A DNA stretch of 64,000 nucleotides from Humibacillus xanthopallidus (GTDB lineage Bacteria > Actinomycetota > Actinomycetes > Actinomycetales > Dermatophilaceae). Below the pieces are notes generated by a model that had not been told where the DNA came from, made no database searches, and saw nothing but the letters and a program-made list of their open reading frames with translations. Location: NCBI RefSeq assembly GCF_006716675.1, contig NZ_VFPM01000001.1, positions 1,736,001 to 1,800,000 of the forward strand, given 5' to 3'. The position numbers and the translations under genes are program-made. Below are positions 45,601-54,154 of this stretch, one piece after another. How positions within the stretch are numbered: the stretch's first letter is position 1; every line of letters starts with the position of its first letter.

Positions 45601-46481
45601 AGCGGCCCAGCACCATGGCCTATTCCGTCGGTGGCATCGACTCGCTCATCGTGCCCAACCGCCGAACCGAGTACCTCACCGCCGACGGGACGAAGTGGTT
45701 CAAGTCGATCCTGTCGAGCTTCCCGTTCGGAGAGGTCATGAACGACCGCTTCCGGACCTTCACCCCCGGCCAGCGGGTCGCGGACTCCTGGTACGACGGA
45801 TCGGTCGGGCCGAGCATCCGCGCCAACGCCAACGGCAAGCCCCAGCTCGTCGCCGAGCGCCAGGGAAACCTGCTCGGGGTCCAGACGACGACCTGGGGTG
45901 ACAGCGCCAACCACTGGGCCGACCAGGGCAGCTTCGGTGACCTCGGCAACCTCACGCTCAAGCGCAACGGCGTCCAGATCGGCGGCAGCTACGACCCGTA
46001 CGGTGTCTTCGCGGTGTCGTCGGACGATGCGGCCTACGACCTGACGATGCACGTGGAGAAGGCCACGGCCTCGATGTTCAGGTACTGGAAGCGCGCGACG
46101 GCCACCGACACCACGTGGTCTTTCAGGTCGCACGAGGAGCCCGACGTCTACAGCCGCGCACTGCCGCTGCTCATGCCACGACTGGACATCCCCGAGGACG
46201 GCCTCAAGACCGTGGCGGCTGGCTCGATGACGATCCCCGCCCGCGTCCTCGCCAACCCCGGCTACGACGCAGGTGCCCTCGCGGCGGCGAAGGTGTGGAC
46301 CTCGGTCGACGCTGGCACGACGTGGCGCCAAGGCACGACGAGCCTCACCTCCGCAGGTGCGAACCTCGTCGTCGACCACACGGCGGACAGCGGCAAGCAG
46401 GTGAGCGTCCGGGTCGAGCTCACCGATGCCCACGGCGCCAAGGTGCTCCAGACCATCGCTCGGGCGTACGACGTGCGTTGA
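42699..46481 (+). CDS. Large secreted subtilisin-like serine protease, S8 family (1260 aa)
   Basis: GGAGG lies 7 nt before ATG 42699. Signal peptide (HHTLASAGVLAIAATALSPSVLAA), a propeptide of about 200 residues, then the S8 domain with D241 (VAVLDTGVD), H274 (GHGTHVAS), the oxyanion Asn (AAGNMGS) and S447 (GTSMATPHVAG). About 780 residues follow with Fn3/Ig-like and PA-like (about 800-900) segments. It degrades extracellular protein or processes surface proteins. No C-terminal sorting signal, so it is probably released. Confidence 0.95.
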   Translation: MRRNWRHHTLASAGVLAIAATALSPSVLAASAVPAAGDTKPIVGASGRGAAPQSATVTLISGDRVRVTRSADGQPLAQLLPGEDGTVADHETLRDGDNLYVFPAGASAALATGRVDRELFNVTGLVAAGVDDAHADSIRLIVQYDEGSRTVSGATPVPTGASGSTALSSVNSLAYAVAKADVRAAWDQLTDTQSSSGSGLAKVWLDRPVSPTLADWTAQIGAPVAWQAGIDGAGSTVAVLDTGVDADHPDLAGRIEATKDFTGSAHGVDDLVGHGTHVASTIAGTGAASGGTERGVAPGAKLIIGKVLGDSGGGYDSDIIEGMQWAVASHADVVSMSLGSTAPATTCDDPIAQAVEELSTSSTSLFVIAAGNMGSKQNTVSSPGCATSALTVGAVDSENATAYFSSRGPVGGSHLVKPEIAAPGVNILAAAAGGRGPYAYRTMSGTSMATPHVAGAAALAKEANPSLTGADIKALLTSSADPTVTGPAQEVGTGTLDVRRMLSQTVVGQSSVYGGAFAYPQTKEYKAKSLTYTNRGDAPADLRLNVEHVTGNDGSQVNTPLVRLPQHVVVPAHASVEVPVTVQLGANIPNSALGDITARIVATDGTQRVSTAFGLYADAPAVKVTVKVVDRNGSLAKGSSSVDLINTDTANGERRPVAGKDQTYTVRPGRYFLSSFVLTPTPEASSKASPASVSYLARPEVTVDKDTTIVLDARQAHPLTVSTQQQSELRSTTLTFERLFNPSFVHSGSMSTGPGTREIYAQVDGKVSKGDGSYEFGHWTRKIAPLVSSMTTSGGLALHPLSPKAGIGNLDGDGTAPVVSVGAGSAADFTAAGDVTGKIVVARLAAGASDSAVQSRAAAAKAKTLLLYRDEPGTWLATAGINPASVPVYTLPLADGSALDAEIMAGPTSLTWSAQAKTPYAYTLGFFSDGQLVTAQKHDVADSSLGAIDATYTSMGVASDFGDMTAAQRPSTMAYSVGGIDSLIVPNRRTEYLTADGTKWFKSILSSFPFGEVMNDRFRTFTPGQRVADSWYDGSVGPSIRANANGKPQLVAERQGNLLGVQTTTWGDSANHWADQGSFGDLGNLTLKRNGVQIGGSYDPYGVFAVSSDDAAYDLTMHVEKATASMFRYWKRATATDTTWSFRSHEEPDVYSRALPLLMPRLDIPEDGLKTVAAGSMTIPARVLANPGYDAGALAAAKVWTSVDAGTTWRQGTTSLTSAGANLVVDHTADSGKQVSVRVELTDAHGAKVLQTIARAYDVR

Positions 46482-46497
46482 CCTTCGACCACGGCGG

Positions 46498-46534
46498 CCA
46501 GTGGGCTCCGGGCATCTCGCCCGGGGCCCGCTGG
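46498..46534. terminator. Bidirectional terminator between protease and ferredoxin
   Basis: GGGCTCCGGGC (46503-46513) pairs with GCCCGGGGCCC (46519-46529) across ATCTC with one G-T pair. CCAG/CTGG extend it after a one-base mismatch. It lies between two convergent genes. Confidence 0.7.
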
Positions 46535-46571
46535 TTGTGCGCTGTCGGCTCGGGGTGACCCGGCACCGACA

Positions 46572-46808
46572 TCAAGGCTGTCGTCGCAGGTAGAGCGCCC
46601 GGGCCGGGCAGTGCCGGATCGCCGTCCTGGCCTCGTCCGGCGGCACCGCCGGGTCGGCGACGATCGGGTAGCCCCACTCGTCGAGGCGCACCTGGCTGAG
46701 CAGCTGGGCGCACACGCCGTGCCCGGTGCAGGCGATCCGGTCGATGGCAAGCGTCGTCTCCTCGACGAGGCCGAGGCGGCGGCTGGTGTGGTCAGCGGGC
46801 GTCGACAC
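46572..46808 (-). CDS. Ferredoxin, probably [3Fe-4S] (78 aa)
   Basis: Three cysteines in CTGHGVC and RHCPARAL match single-cluster actinobacterial ferredoxins of the [3Fe-4S] type, where the second cluster ligand is replaced. AGGAGGGG lies 7 nt before GTG 46808. The start overlaps the end of the NuoF-like gene by 17 bp. Electron carrier for the membrane-bound electron-transfer operon. Confidence 0.85.
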   Translation of the reverse strand: MSTPADHTSRRLGLVEETTLAIDRIACTGHGVCAQLLSQVRLDEWGYPIVADPAVPPDEARTAIRHCPARALYLRRQP

Positions 46809-48360
46809 GGGCGCCCCTCCTGTCGTAGGTCCTGTCGTGGGTCGGGCAGCGCCCGGCCTGGTGCTCGCCGACGTGGTCGGCGAAGGCGTGGAGGGCCGAC
46901 GCGGTGAAGCGGGCGACGCCGTCGGGGAAGCGACAGGCGCCCCGGCCCGGCAGCACATCCGAACGCTCGCGCACGCGGCCGTATGCCGTCCGGTCGCCTC
47001 CCACGAGGGCGTGCCAGTCGCGAGCCAGGGCCGGCAGGCCGAACATGCACGGACCGCACTGTCCCGCGGACTCGCCGGCGGCATACGTCAGCATCCGGTC
47101 GACGAGCTGGAGGGGACAGTCGTCGGGGTGGGGGATCTCGATGACGCCAGGGCCTATCGAGGCTCCCACCCGCGCCAGCTCGGCCCTCGACCACCGCAGG
47201 GTGGGCACGACCGCCGCGCGGATGAAGGAGCCGCCGAGGCCTCCGACGAGGACCGCGGGCACCTCTGGCGGCAGCCCGCCGACGAGGTCGAGCAGGTGGC
47301 TGAAGGACACCCCCGCCTCCGTCTCGACGACGACCCCTCGCGCGGTTGACGTGTTGAGGGTGACGAGCCTCGGCCCACGGTCGTCCGGCGTGCCGTGGGC
47401 ACGGAACCAGTCGGCGCCGAGGCGTGCGACCTGGCTGACCCGCCACACGGTCTCGGCGTTGAGCACGACCGTCGGCCGGATCCGGTTTCCCTCGGAGTCG
47501 ACCCCGCCACGCACGAACGGCCGTCGCTTCGTCATCGGGCGGGCGATGCCCCCGTGCGCGAGCGAGATGAGGGCCGACTCCTCGGAGGAGACATAGCGGC
47601 GCGGCGCCTCGAGCACGGGGAGCCCGGCGGCCGCCAGGATGGACGCGGTCGCGGACCCGCGGTGGGCGGCATACCGGACGGGGCGGCCGGCGCTGACGAG
47701 CGAGGCGCCCTCGACGAGCTCGGCGAGGTGGTGGGCGATCACCCAGCCGTCCTTGGCGGCGCCGATCTCGCCGTCGCACGCGTTGACGACGAGGTCGGCG
47801 TGCCCGGCAAAGGCGGCAGCGACCTTCGTGCCTGTGGGGAAGGCGGCCCCACCGCGGCCGGTGAGACCGGCGGTCTCCAGCAGGCGGGCGAGACTCATGA
47901 CCACTCCTGGGCTGCGACGTCGAGGCGACGCTGACGGTCGTGATGGGTGCCGGACCAGCGCCATCGGCCACAGGGCGTAGGAGAGCAGGTGGACCCGGCG
48001 CCATGTGCGCTCGGCGAGGCGGTGACGCAGCAGCGACGTGACGACGACGGCGAGCATGATGTCGACGGCGAGCGTGCCCAGACCCACCCAGAGCGTCTCG
48101 TAGCCCGAGGTGAAGGGCAGCACGGCTGACACGAGGTCGATCGACACGTAGGTCTCGGCGATCGCGGTCGCCGCGTGCCCGACCATGAAGACGACCATGC
48201 CGAGCGAGAGCCACCGGTGCACGGCGATGACGACAGCCGCCGACTCCGCGTGCGGGCGCCGGCGGCCCGAGGTCACGAGCCCGAGGACGAGCACGACGGT
48301 GAGCAGGACGATGCTGGCGACGCCGGTGGCGCGGGAGACGAACCAGAGCAGCTCGTTCAT
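46792..48360 (-). CDS. Ferric-reductase-like membrane domain fused to NuoF-like [4Fe-4S]/SLBB domain (522 aa)
   Basis: One uninterrupted frame. Residues 1-154 have about four helices with membrane histidines (AVHRWLSLGMVVFMVGHAA, RRVHLLSYALWPMALV), like ferric-reductase/cytochrome b transmembrane domains. Residues 155-522 start MSLARLLETAGLTGRGGAAFPTG, the NuoF/RnfC-type nucleotide region, and end with an iron-sulfur block (GESAGQCGPCMFGLPAL, GRGACRFPDG). An internal ATG at 47898 has AGGAG 5 nt upstream, so the second half may also be made separately; in relatives these are usually two genes. ATG 48360 overlaps the ApbE stop (ATGA). Confidence 0.8.
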   Translation of the reverse strand: MNELLWFVSRATGVASIVLLTVVLVLGLVTSGRRRPHAESAAVVIAVHRWLSLGMVVFMVGHAATAIAETYVSIDLVSAVLPFTSGYETLWVGLGTLAVDIMLAVVVTSLLRHRLAERTWRRVHLLSYALWPMALVRHPSRPSASPRRRSPGVVMSLARLLETAGLTGRGGAAFPTGTKVAAAFAGHADLVVNACDGEIGAAKDGWVIAHHLAELVEGASLVSAGRPVRYAAHRGSATASILAAAGLPVLEAPRRYVSSEESALISLAHGGIARPMTKRRPFVRGGVDSEGNRIRPTVVLNAETVWRVSQVARLGADWFRAHGTPDDRGPRLVTLNTSTARGVVVETEAGVSFSHLLDLVGGLPPEVPAVLVGGLGGSFIRAAVVPTLRWSRAELARVGASIGPGVIEIPHPDDCPLQLVDRMLTYAAGESAGQCGPCMFGLPALARDWHALVGGDRTAYGRVRERSDVLPGRGACRFPDGVARFTASALHAFADHVGEHQAGRCPTHDRTYDRRGARVDAR

Positions 48361-49310
48361 CAGGCGGCCCTCACGTCCGGGTCCGGCCACCCGGGCGTCC
48401 GCACGAGGCGGCCGTCGACGCCGTCCAGGCGGGCCGGGATCCTCTGTGACACAAGCCATTCCGGGGCATCCTCGCCGAGGATGATCGCCGCGGTCGACGC
48501 GGCGTTCGCCTCCAGACACGTGGCGCCGGCACAGCTCACCTGTGCCCACACCGTGGCGGCCGTGCGCCCGGTGCGGGGGTCGACGATGTGGTGGTGGGGC
48601 CCGTCGTCACCGAGCCACGCGCGGCGCTGGGTCGACGAGGTCGCCACGGCCTGGCCCACGCTCGTGACCACCTGGAGGGTGCGGCCCGCGGCATCGTCGA
48701 TGCCGATCGACCAGCCTCCGCGCGGCGGCTCGCCCCCGACCGCGATGTCGCCACCGAGGTTGACGAGGAAGCCGCCCGGCAGGGCGTCGGCGAGCATCGC
48801 GGCCACCGTGTCGGCGGCGTGCGCCTTCGCGGAGGCTCCGAGGTCGAGGAGCGTCCCGCGGGCGACCTCGACCCGGCGTGCCGAGGGGTTGAGGTGCACG
48901 GTGTGCCACCGGGGGACGCTCGCGATCCGCGTGCGCTGGAAGGTCCCGCGCTGTCGCACCAGTGCGATGTCGGCGTCGTATCCCGTTGCCACGACAGCCG
49001 ATCCGACCGTCGGGTCGACGAGCCCACCCGTCAGCCGCGCTGCGCGCAACGCCGCCCCGAGGTATGCCGTGAAGGTCGTCGTGACGAACGCGTCCACCGC
49101 GCCGTGCTCGGCCCGCGCCGCGACACGGCTCACCTCGGAGTCGGGGCGGAAGCGGCTCACGGCGAGGTCGACGTCGGCAAGGTGGGCGAGCGCCATCTGC
49201 GCCGCATCGTCGGCCACCGCGGGATGGGTGACGAGGAGCTGGTTCGTCGTGCCGAAGGCCTCGAGCGGCACCATGACCGGCCGGGCCAGAGTTGCCGGGG
49301 TGCTCATCAC
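48360..49310 (-). CDS. apbE: FAD:protein FMN transferase (316 aa)
   Basis: ApbE fold: FRPDSEVSRV, VDPTVGSAVVATGYD, LDLGASAKAHAAD, LVNLGGDIAVGG, WSIGIDD and HHIVDPRTGRTA are in the family order. It transfers FMN from FAD onto a Thr/Ser of a partner protein. No signal peptide is obvious, so it may act at the cytosolic face. Coupled to both neighbours by ATGA overlaps. The expected FMN-binding substrate domain is not recognisable in this operon. Confidence 0.92.
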   Translation of the reverse strand: MMSTPATLARPVMVPLEAFGTTNQLLVTHPAVADDAAQMALAHLADVDLAVSRFRPDSEVSRVAARAEHGAVDAFVTTTFTAYLGAALRAARLTGGLVDPTVGSAVVATGYDADIALVRQRGTFQRTRIASVPRWHTVHLNPSARRVEVARGTLLDLGASAKAHAADTVAAMLADALPGGFLVNLGGDIAVGGEPPRGGWSIGIDDAAGRTLQVVTSVGQAVATSSTQRRAWLGDDGPHHHIVDPRTGRTAATVWAQVSCAGATCLEANAASTAAIILGEDAPEWLVSQRIPARLDGVDGRLVRTPGWPDPDVRAA

Positions 49311-49639
49311 GACCCTCCCGAGCTGCTCTGGGCGCCGATGGCCGAGCCGCCGAGCGGCGCCACGGCGGCGAACCCGCTCGATGATGTGCCGGAGTCTGAC
49401 GTGCCGGAGTCGGAGGACGAGCTCGTGTCGGACGAGCTCGAGCTGATCGAACTGTTCGAACTGGTCGAGCCGTTCGCGGACGCCTGCGACACCGACTGGG
49501 TCGCGACGGTCTGGGCCTGCGCCTCGGCGAGGTGGACTCCGACCGCGCCGACGAGCACGGTCGAGGCGGTGAGCAGGCCGGCGGTCCAGAGCTTGGCTCG
49601 GTGCAGGGCACGGGGCATGGGGCGAGGTGACGGGTTCAT
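49307..49639 (-). CDS. Small membrane protein with Ser/Gly-rich tail (110 aa)
   Basis: AAGGAG lies 4 nt before ATG 49639. One helix (LWTAGLLTASTVLVGAVGVHLAEA) is followed by a low-complexity Ser/Thr/Gly/Asp tail. In related operons this place is taken by an FMN-binding protein that ApbE modifies; only the anchor and a Ser-rich tail remain here. The tail could itself be the acceptor, but no convincing flavinylation motif is visible. First gene of the operon. Confidence 0.7.
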   Translation of the reverse strand: MNPSPRPMPRALHRAKLWTAGLLTASTVLVGAVGVHLAEAQAQTVATQSVSQASANGSTSSNSSISSSSSDTSSSSDSGTSDSGTSSSGFAAVAPLGGSAIGAQSSSGGS

Positions 49640-49769
49640 GCGAACTCCTTCCAGGGAGATCTCCACCGTCACCACCGCCGATGTGGGCGTCCTGTGTGAC
49701 ATCCGTGACCTGCCCCAGAGCACCGGCTCGATCGGCTGCGGCGCTCCACTGGTCCGGCCAGACTGGGGT

Positions 49770-51209
49770 GTGTCACGACGTCAGCGGCTCCGGGCCCTCG
49801 ATGCGATCTTCCTGCCGATGGAGACCAGCACGCAGTCGCTGCACGTCGGCTCGGTGCTCGTCTTCGAGGGGCCGGCTCCCGACCCGGCCGCCTTCCGCGA
49901 CCACGTGATCGCTGCCGTGGCGGCGGTCCCGTGCCTCGGGCGGCGCGCGATGCCGATGCCGCTGGACCTCGGGCGCCCGATCTGGGTCGACGCGCCCGAC
50001 AGCGATCCGGCCGACCGGGTGCACCACGTGTCTCTCGAGGAGTCAGGGCAGGCCGGCGACGACCACCTGCTCCGGGACCTCGTCTGCGAGGTCATGGCAC
50101 GGCGCCTCGACCCCGACCAGCCGCTGTGGGAGCTGTGGCAGGTCGACGGCCTCACCGGCGGACGGTGGGCCGTCATCGCCAAGGCTCACCACACGATGGT
50201 CGACGGGGAGTCCGGCTCCGACCTCGTCGCCGCCCTGCTCACGGGGGACGCGGCACCCCCCACCGACGCGGACGGTCCAACCGCCCACCGGCGATCCGCC
50301 CCCACCCTCGCTGCACAACCCGCCCCCACGCGCACCGCCCTCGTCGGTGACCTGCTCCGCTGGCTGTGCCTCCTGCCGCTGCGGACGATCCGGCTGCTGC
50401 TCCGCTCGCTGCACGATCCACGAGGTGCTCGTCGTCGTGCGGCGCAGGTGCGCTACGGCCTGCGCCAGGTGCTCGTGCCCGACCTCCCGCCCTCGGTGCT
50501 CACGGGTCCCCTTGGGGCACAACAAGTTTGGGGGTGGACGAGCACCGACCTGGCTCCGCTCGCACGCACAGTGGGCGCGGCAGGAGCGACCGTCAACGAT
50601 GCCTACATCGCTGCACTCACCGGGGGCCTGCGACGCTTCCTCATCGGCCGCGGTGAGCCCGTCGAGTCGATCGTCGTCCGGGCCATCGTGCCGGTGTCGA
50701 GGCGCGCCTCCGAGGTGCACCGCACCCGCGCCGAGCAGCTGCAGCCCGGCAACCTCGCGTCGGCGATGTTCGTCGTGCTGCCCGTCGACCTCGATGACGC
50801 CCCAGCCCGGCTCGCCGTCGTCGCTGCCCGAACAGCCGACCAGAAGGCACGCGGAGTGCCCGCCGCGACCGCCGCCGTGGTGCGGGTGGCCGACCACATC
50901 CCCGCCGTGCTGCTGGCTCGCGGGGCCCGCGCCTACGGGCACTCCGGCCAGGGACGGGTCAACCTCGTCGCGTCCAACGTGCGTGGGCCCGCGACGGAGC
51001 AGCGCCTCCTGGGCCGCCGGCTGCTCGAGCTCATCCCCTGGCTGCCCACCGCCGAGGAGGTGCGGGTCAGCACCGCGATGGTCACGTGCGCAGGCCGCCT
51101 GACGATCGGCATCACCGCCGACGGGGCGGCCCTGCCTGACCTCGACGACCTTGTCGTGGCCGTGGCGCGGGAGCTCACCGACCTCGCCGCCGCCCACGGC
51201 TCGGCCTGA
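49770..51209 (+). CDS. Wax ester synthase / diacylglycerol acyltransferase (WS/DGAT) (479 aa)
   Basis: HHTMVDG is the catalytic HHxxxDG motif. The family-typical start (RLRALDAIFLPMETSTQSLHVGSVLVFEG) and PLWELWQVDGL precede it; NLVASNVRGP is the conserved second motif. Catalyses acyl-CoA transfer to diacylglycerol or long-chain alcohols to make storage lipid. GTG 49770. Divergent from the ApbE operon. Confidence 0.93.
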   Translation: MSRRQRLRALDAIFLPMETSTQSLHVGSVLVFEGPAPDPAAFRDHVIAAVAAVPCLGRRAMPMPLDLGRPIWVDAPDSDPADRVHHVSLEESGQAGDDHLLRDLVCEVMARRLDPDQPLWELWQVDGLTGGRWAVIAKAHHTMVDGESGSDLVAALLTGDAAPPTDADGPTAHRRSAPTLAAQPAPTRTALVGDLLRWLCLLPLRTIRLLLRSLHDPRGARRRAAQVRYGLRQVLVPDLPPSVLTGPLGAQQVWGWTSTDLAPLARTVGAAGATVNDAYIAALTGGLRRFLIGRGEPVESIVVRAIVPVSRRASEVHRTRAEQLQPGNLASAMFVVLPVDLDDAPARLAVVAARTADQKARGVPAATAAVVRVADHIPAVLLARGARAYGHSGQGRVNLVASNVRGPATEQRLLGRRLLELIPWLPTAEEVRVSTAMVTCAGRLTIGITADGAALPDLDDLVVAVARELTDLAAAHGSA

Positions 51210-51233
51210 CCGCTCGCTCGACCTCCGGCCCGC

Positions 51234-51572
51234 CTACTCCATCGCCAGCGACACGGCCTGGGGCACGACCATCCGCCAGGCATCGACGACGATCTCGCGC
51301 ATCCGCTCCTCGTCGAGCGCGTCGAGGCGCACCTCGACCCAGTTGAAGCGCAGGTCGGAGTGGCGCGGCATGAGGAAGACGTCGGGCTCGCTCGCGACGA
51401 GCACCTCGCGCTCCTCCTTGGGGAAGGCGAAACCCATCTGCGTCTCGTCGGCGGAGAACGCGAGCCAGACGATCTTGCCCACCCGGAACTTCACCCGGTC
51501 GCGCACGAGCACCTCGTACGACCGAGGCAGCCCTGTCGCGACCTCACGCACCTGCTCGATGGTCACCGGCAC
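51234..51572 (-). CDS. MmcQ/YjbR family DNA-binding-like protein (112 aa)
   Basis: Full-length YjbR fold: EVATGLPRSYEVLVRDRVKFRVGKIVWLAFSADETQMGFAF (landmarks VKFRVGK, MGFAFP), ending in the helix EERMREIVVDAWRM. The CyaY-like fold was once proposed to bind DNA; function unknown. Convergent with WS/DGAT. Confidence 0.85.
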   Translation of the reverse strand: MPVTIEQVREVATGLPRSYEVLVRDRVKFRVGKIVWLAFSADETQMGFAFPKEEREVLVASEPDVFLMPRHSDLRFNWVEVRLDALDEERMREIVVDAWRMVVPQAVSLAME

Positions 51573-51751
51573 CCTCCCACCTTGTCACGAGCGTCCCCGA
51601 ACCGCACCGCCGCGCCCCGCCCGAATGCCCCACCCCGCGCCCCACCGAGCCCTTCCGTGGAGGCGGGGGGACGGCATACCCTCTCGGTGTCGCGACCTCG
51701 ACGGCACTGGGCCGGGCGGGCTGAAACGTCGACCCGACGAAGGAGCGACGG

Positions 51752-52642
51752 ATGTCCGACGACGCCACACGCAACCCCACCCACGCAGCCACCGACCCGG
51801 GCAGCGTGCCCGAGCGGCTGATGGCCTTCCTCGACCGCCTCGGTCAGGTGCTCGCCGACCGCGGCGACGCCGTGGCACTGCTCGGCCTCGGCTCGGTCGG
51901 GCGCGACCTGCACCGGCTCGACGAGCACTCCGACGCCGACTTCTTCGTCGTCGTCGACGACGCCGAAGCGCGCCAGCGCTACCTCGACGACCTCAACTGG
52001 CTCGAGGCCGCCCAGCCGATCGTCTGGTCGTTCGAGAACAGCCCGATCGGTCGCAAGGCGCTGCTCGAGGACGGGCTCTTCGCGGAGTATGCCGTCTTCT
52101 CCCTCAGCGACATGGCGACCGCGGGCTACCCGCCGGGTCGGGTGCACTGGCAGCGCGCGGACGCGCCCGCCGGCCTCGAGACCCCCGTCGCGCCGCTGCC
52201 CGGCACACCGAGCCTCGAGGAGCAGGTGGGCGAGGCGATCACGAACCTCTATGTCGGGCTGCACCGCGACCTGCGTGGCGAGCGCCTGACGGCGACCCGC
52301 TTCATCCAGGGGTATGCCGTCGACCGCTGGGTCACGATCCTCGGCCTCCTCGGCCTCGGGAGCGGGCCGCAGCAGGACCTCTTCGTCATCGACCGCGGAG
52401 CCGAGCGGCGCTTCGCCCCGGAGCTGCTGCCGCTGCCCGACCTCGTGGCCGGCTACGAGCGGAACGCGCACGCGGCTCGCACGCTCCTCCGCCTCATGGA
52501 GCAGAACGTGACGCTCGACCCGACGATCGTGGCGGCGGTGCGCGAGCTCATCGAGCGCGCCGAGGCCGACCGCGAGTCCCGGGCCTCCGCGCGAGCCGGG
52601 GTGCGGGAAGGGTCGTCGGCAGGGTCTTCGGCGGGGTCGTAG
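51752..52642 (+). CDS. Nucleotidyltransferase-fold protein (296 aa)
   Basis: GLGSVGRDLHRLDEHSDADFFVVVDD carries the GS...DxD signature of the nucleotidyltransferase superfamily (landmarks GSVGRD and DADFF). The C-terminal half is helical (EQVGEAITNLYVGLHRDL), and the last 30 residues are Ser/Arg/Gly low complexity. AAGGAG lies 6 nt before ATG 51752. The substrate is unknown, possibly an aminoglycoside-like or nucleotide substrate. Confidence 0.75.
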   Translation: MSDDATRNPTHAATDPGSVPERLMAFLDRLGQVLADRGDAVALLGLGSVGRDLHRLDEHSDADFFVVVDDAEARQRYLDDLNWLEAAQPIVWSFENSPIGRKALLEDGLFAEYAVFSLSDMATAGYPPGRVHWQRADAPAGLETPVAPLPGTPSLEEQVGEAITNLYVGLHRDLRGERLTATRFIQGYAVDRWVTILGLLGLGSGPQQDLFVIDRGAERRFAPELLPLPDLVAGYERNAHAARTLLRLMEQNVTLDPTIVAAVRELIERAEADRESRASARAGVREGSSAGSSAGS

Positions 52643-52675
52643 GCAGGGTCGCCGGCAGCGGGGCCGACGGCGCGG

Positions 52676-54004
52676 TCAGCGCACGGGGTGGGGCTCGAAG
52701 CGCCCGACGGCGTCGACGAGGACGTCCGTGCGGCCGGAGTTGTTGTAGATGTTGAACCGCCCCTGGCTGACCGGGATGACGGCGAAGCCGGCGACGGTCT
52801 GGCCGGCGGCCGGGTTGAGGTTGCTGCCCGTGGGTCGGCTGGCGCCGTAGGCCCACAGCGACAGGTAGGTCGAGGCGGTGGGGGCCACGGCGGTGACGTT
52901 GGCGCAGACGGCGCGCGTGCCGGCGGGCGCCGCGGTGCTCGGCGCCTGCACCCAGTTCGTGTCGGCCGCGCCGAGAGTGGTCGTGCCGCGACCGGTCCGG
53001 GTGTCGACGATGCGCTGGGGTGAGGAGGCCGGCCGGTAGATGAGGCCGCCGGACTCTGCTGCGCTGTAGGCGCCGTTGACGTCGACGATGACGTCGACCG
53101 CGGTGCCACCGAAGACGCTGATGTCGATGTACCTCGTGTAGAGGTCGTCGACCGGCGTGAAGACCGGCACGACGCCGGCGTTCGTCGTGGTCTCGCCCTC
53201 CCGGTAGTTGAGGTAGGAGGTCTGCGGGTAGTTGATGCCGTCCCACAGGGCGAGGAAGCCGTTGCTGCTCGGCCGCACCACGGTGACGGTGACGGCGAGC
53301 GCGGCGGTGCTGTTGGACAGGCTGAGGTTGGCGAGGCGGACCGCCACGGTCCTGGTCGCGTCCGGCGACACCGGGGCGCTGCCGCGGGTGTCGAGCACGC
53401 GTTGGGAGCCGAGCGGGAAGAAGTCGAGACCCGCGCCGGGGTCCCAGCTCGAGCCGTCGAGGTAGAAGCCCTCGATGTCGACGATGACGTGCACCGTGCC
53501 GGTGCCGTTGTTGCGCACGCTCACCCAGCCCTCGGCATCGAGCGGCACGGTGACGAGGTTGGCGCGCGTGTCACCCGCGACGAAGTTGAGGCTGCTCGTG
53601 CCGGATGCCGAGCGTCCCCTCGCGACCGCGGCGATGTTGCCGCTGCGGGAGGGCTGGGTCACGGTGAGGTTGAGCACCGCCGCCGAGAGCCCCCTCGCCG
53701 GCACCTCGCCCCGGCCGGCCACCTTGACGTTGACGGTCTCACCCGCGCTGAGCGGGCGACCGAAGGACCCACCTCGCGAGTCGAAGAGCCGCGCCGGTCG
53801 GTACATCGGCTGGAAGGTGCCGACGAGCCAGGGATCCGCCGCGGCCACCGCGGACGGCGCGGTCACCATCGTCGGCGCAGCTGGCGACGCAGCCGCGGGC
53901 GCCGCGGCCACCGCGGTCGGGGCCGCCTGCGCGGAGCCGGTGAGGGTGGGGGCGGCGACGACGGCGAGCGCCGTGACGACACCGAGGAGAAGACTGCGTC
54001 GCAC
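52676..54004 (-). CDS. Secreted protein with three repeated beta modules (442 aa)
   Basis: Signal peptide (RRSLLLGVVTALAVVAAPTLTGSAQA) and an Ala/Pro linker, then three similar modules of about 120-130 residues. Each opens with a DTR/DSR element (ARLFDSRGG, RVLDTRGSAP, RIVDTRTGRG), contains an S.LN..xG segment and closes with HVIVDIEGFY, DVIVDVNGAY or DVLVDAVGRF. The repeat type is common in secreted actinobacterial proteins, often beside hydrolase domains, but has no established function known to me. Probably carbohydrate or cell-wall binding, which is a guess. Confidence 0.75.
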   Translation of the reverse strand: MRRSLLLGVVTALAVVAAPTLTGSAQAAPTAVAAAPAAASPAAPTMVTAPSAVAAADPWLVGTFQPMYRPARLFDSRGGSFGRPLSAGETVNVKVAGRGEVPARGLSAAVLNLTVTQPSRSGNIAAVARGRSASGTSSLNFVAGDTRANLVTVPLDAEGWVSVRNNGTGTVHVIVDIEGFYLDGSSWDPGAGLDFFPLGSQRVLDTRGSAPVSPDATRTVAVRLANLSLSNSTAALAVTVTVVRPSSNGFLALWDGINYPQTSYLNYREGETTTNAGVVPVFTPVDDLYTRYIDISVFGGTAVDVIVDVNGAYSAAESGGLIYRPASSPQRIVDTRTGRGTTTLGAADTNWVQAPSTAAPAGTRAVCANVTAVAPTASTYLSLWAYGASRPTGSNLNPAAGQTVAGFAVIPVSQGRFNIYNNSGRTDVLVDAVGRFEPHPVR

Positions 54005-54154
54005 CGAGCACCCCTCTTTGTCCGAAAGGTCACCGTCGTGGTGGCCGTGCGCAAGGTATCACCGGGCACGCGGGCGTGTGGGGTCTCTGAAGCACGCGCA
54101 CCGGACGTGGGTTCATCCTCCGAATGGATCGACCGCCCGAGTCCTCGAGACGGG

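Noticed and set aside
44754..46433. Long minus-strand frame of 559 codons opposite the subtilase
   Set aside because: It lies entirely inside the protease gene, has an Arg/Gly/Val-rich antisense composition and no family.
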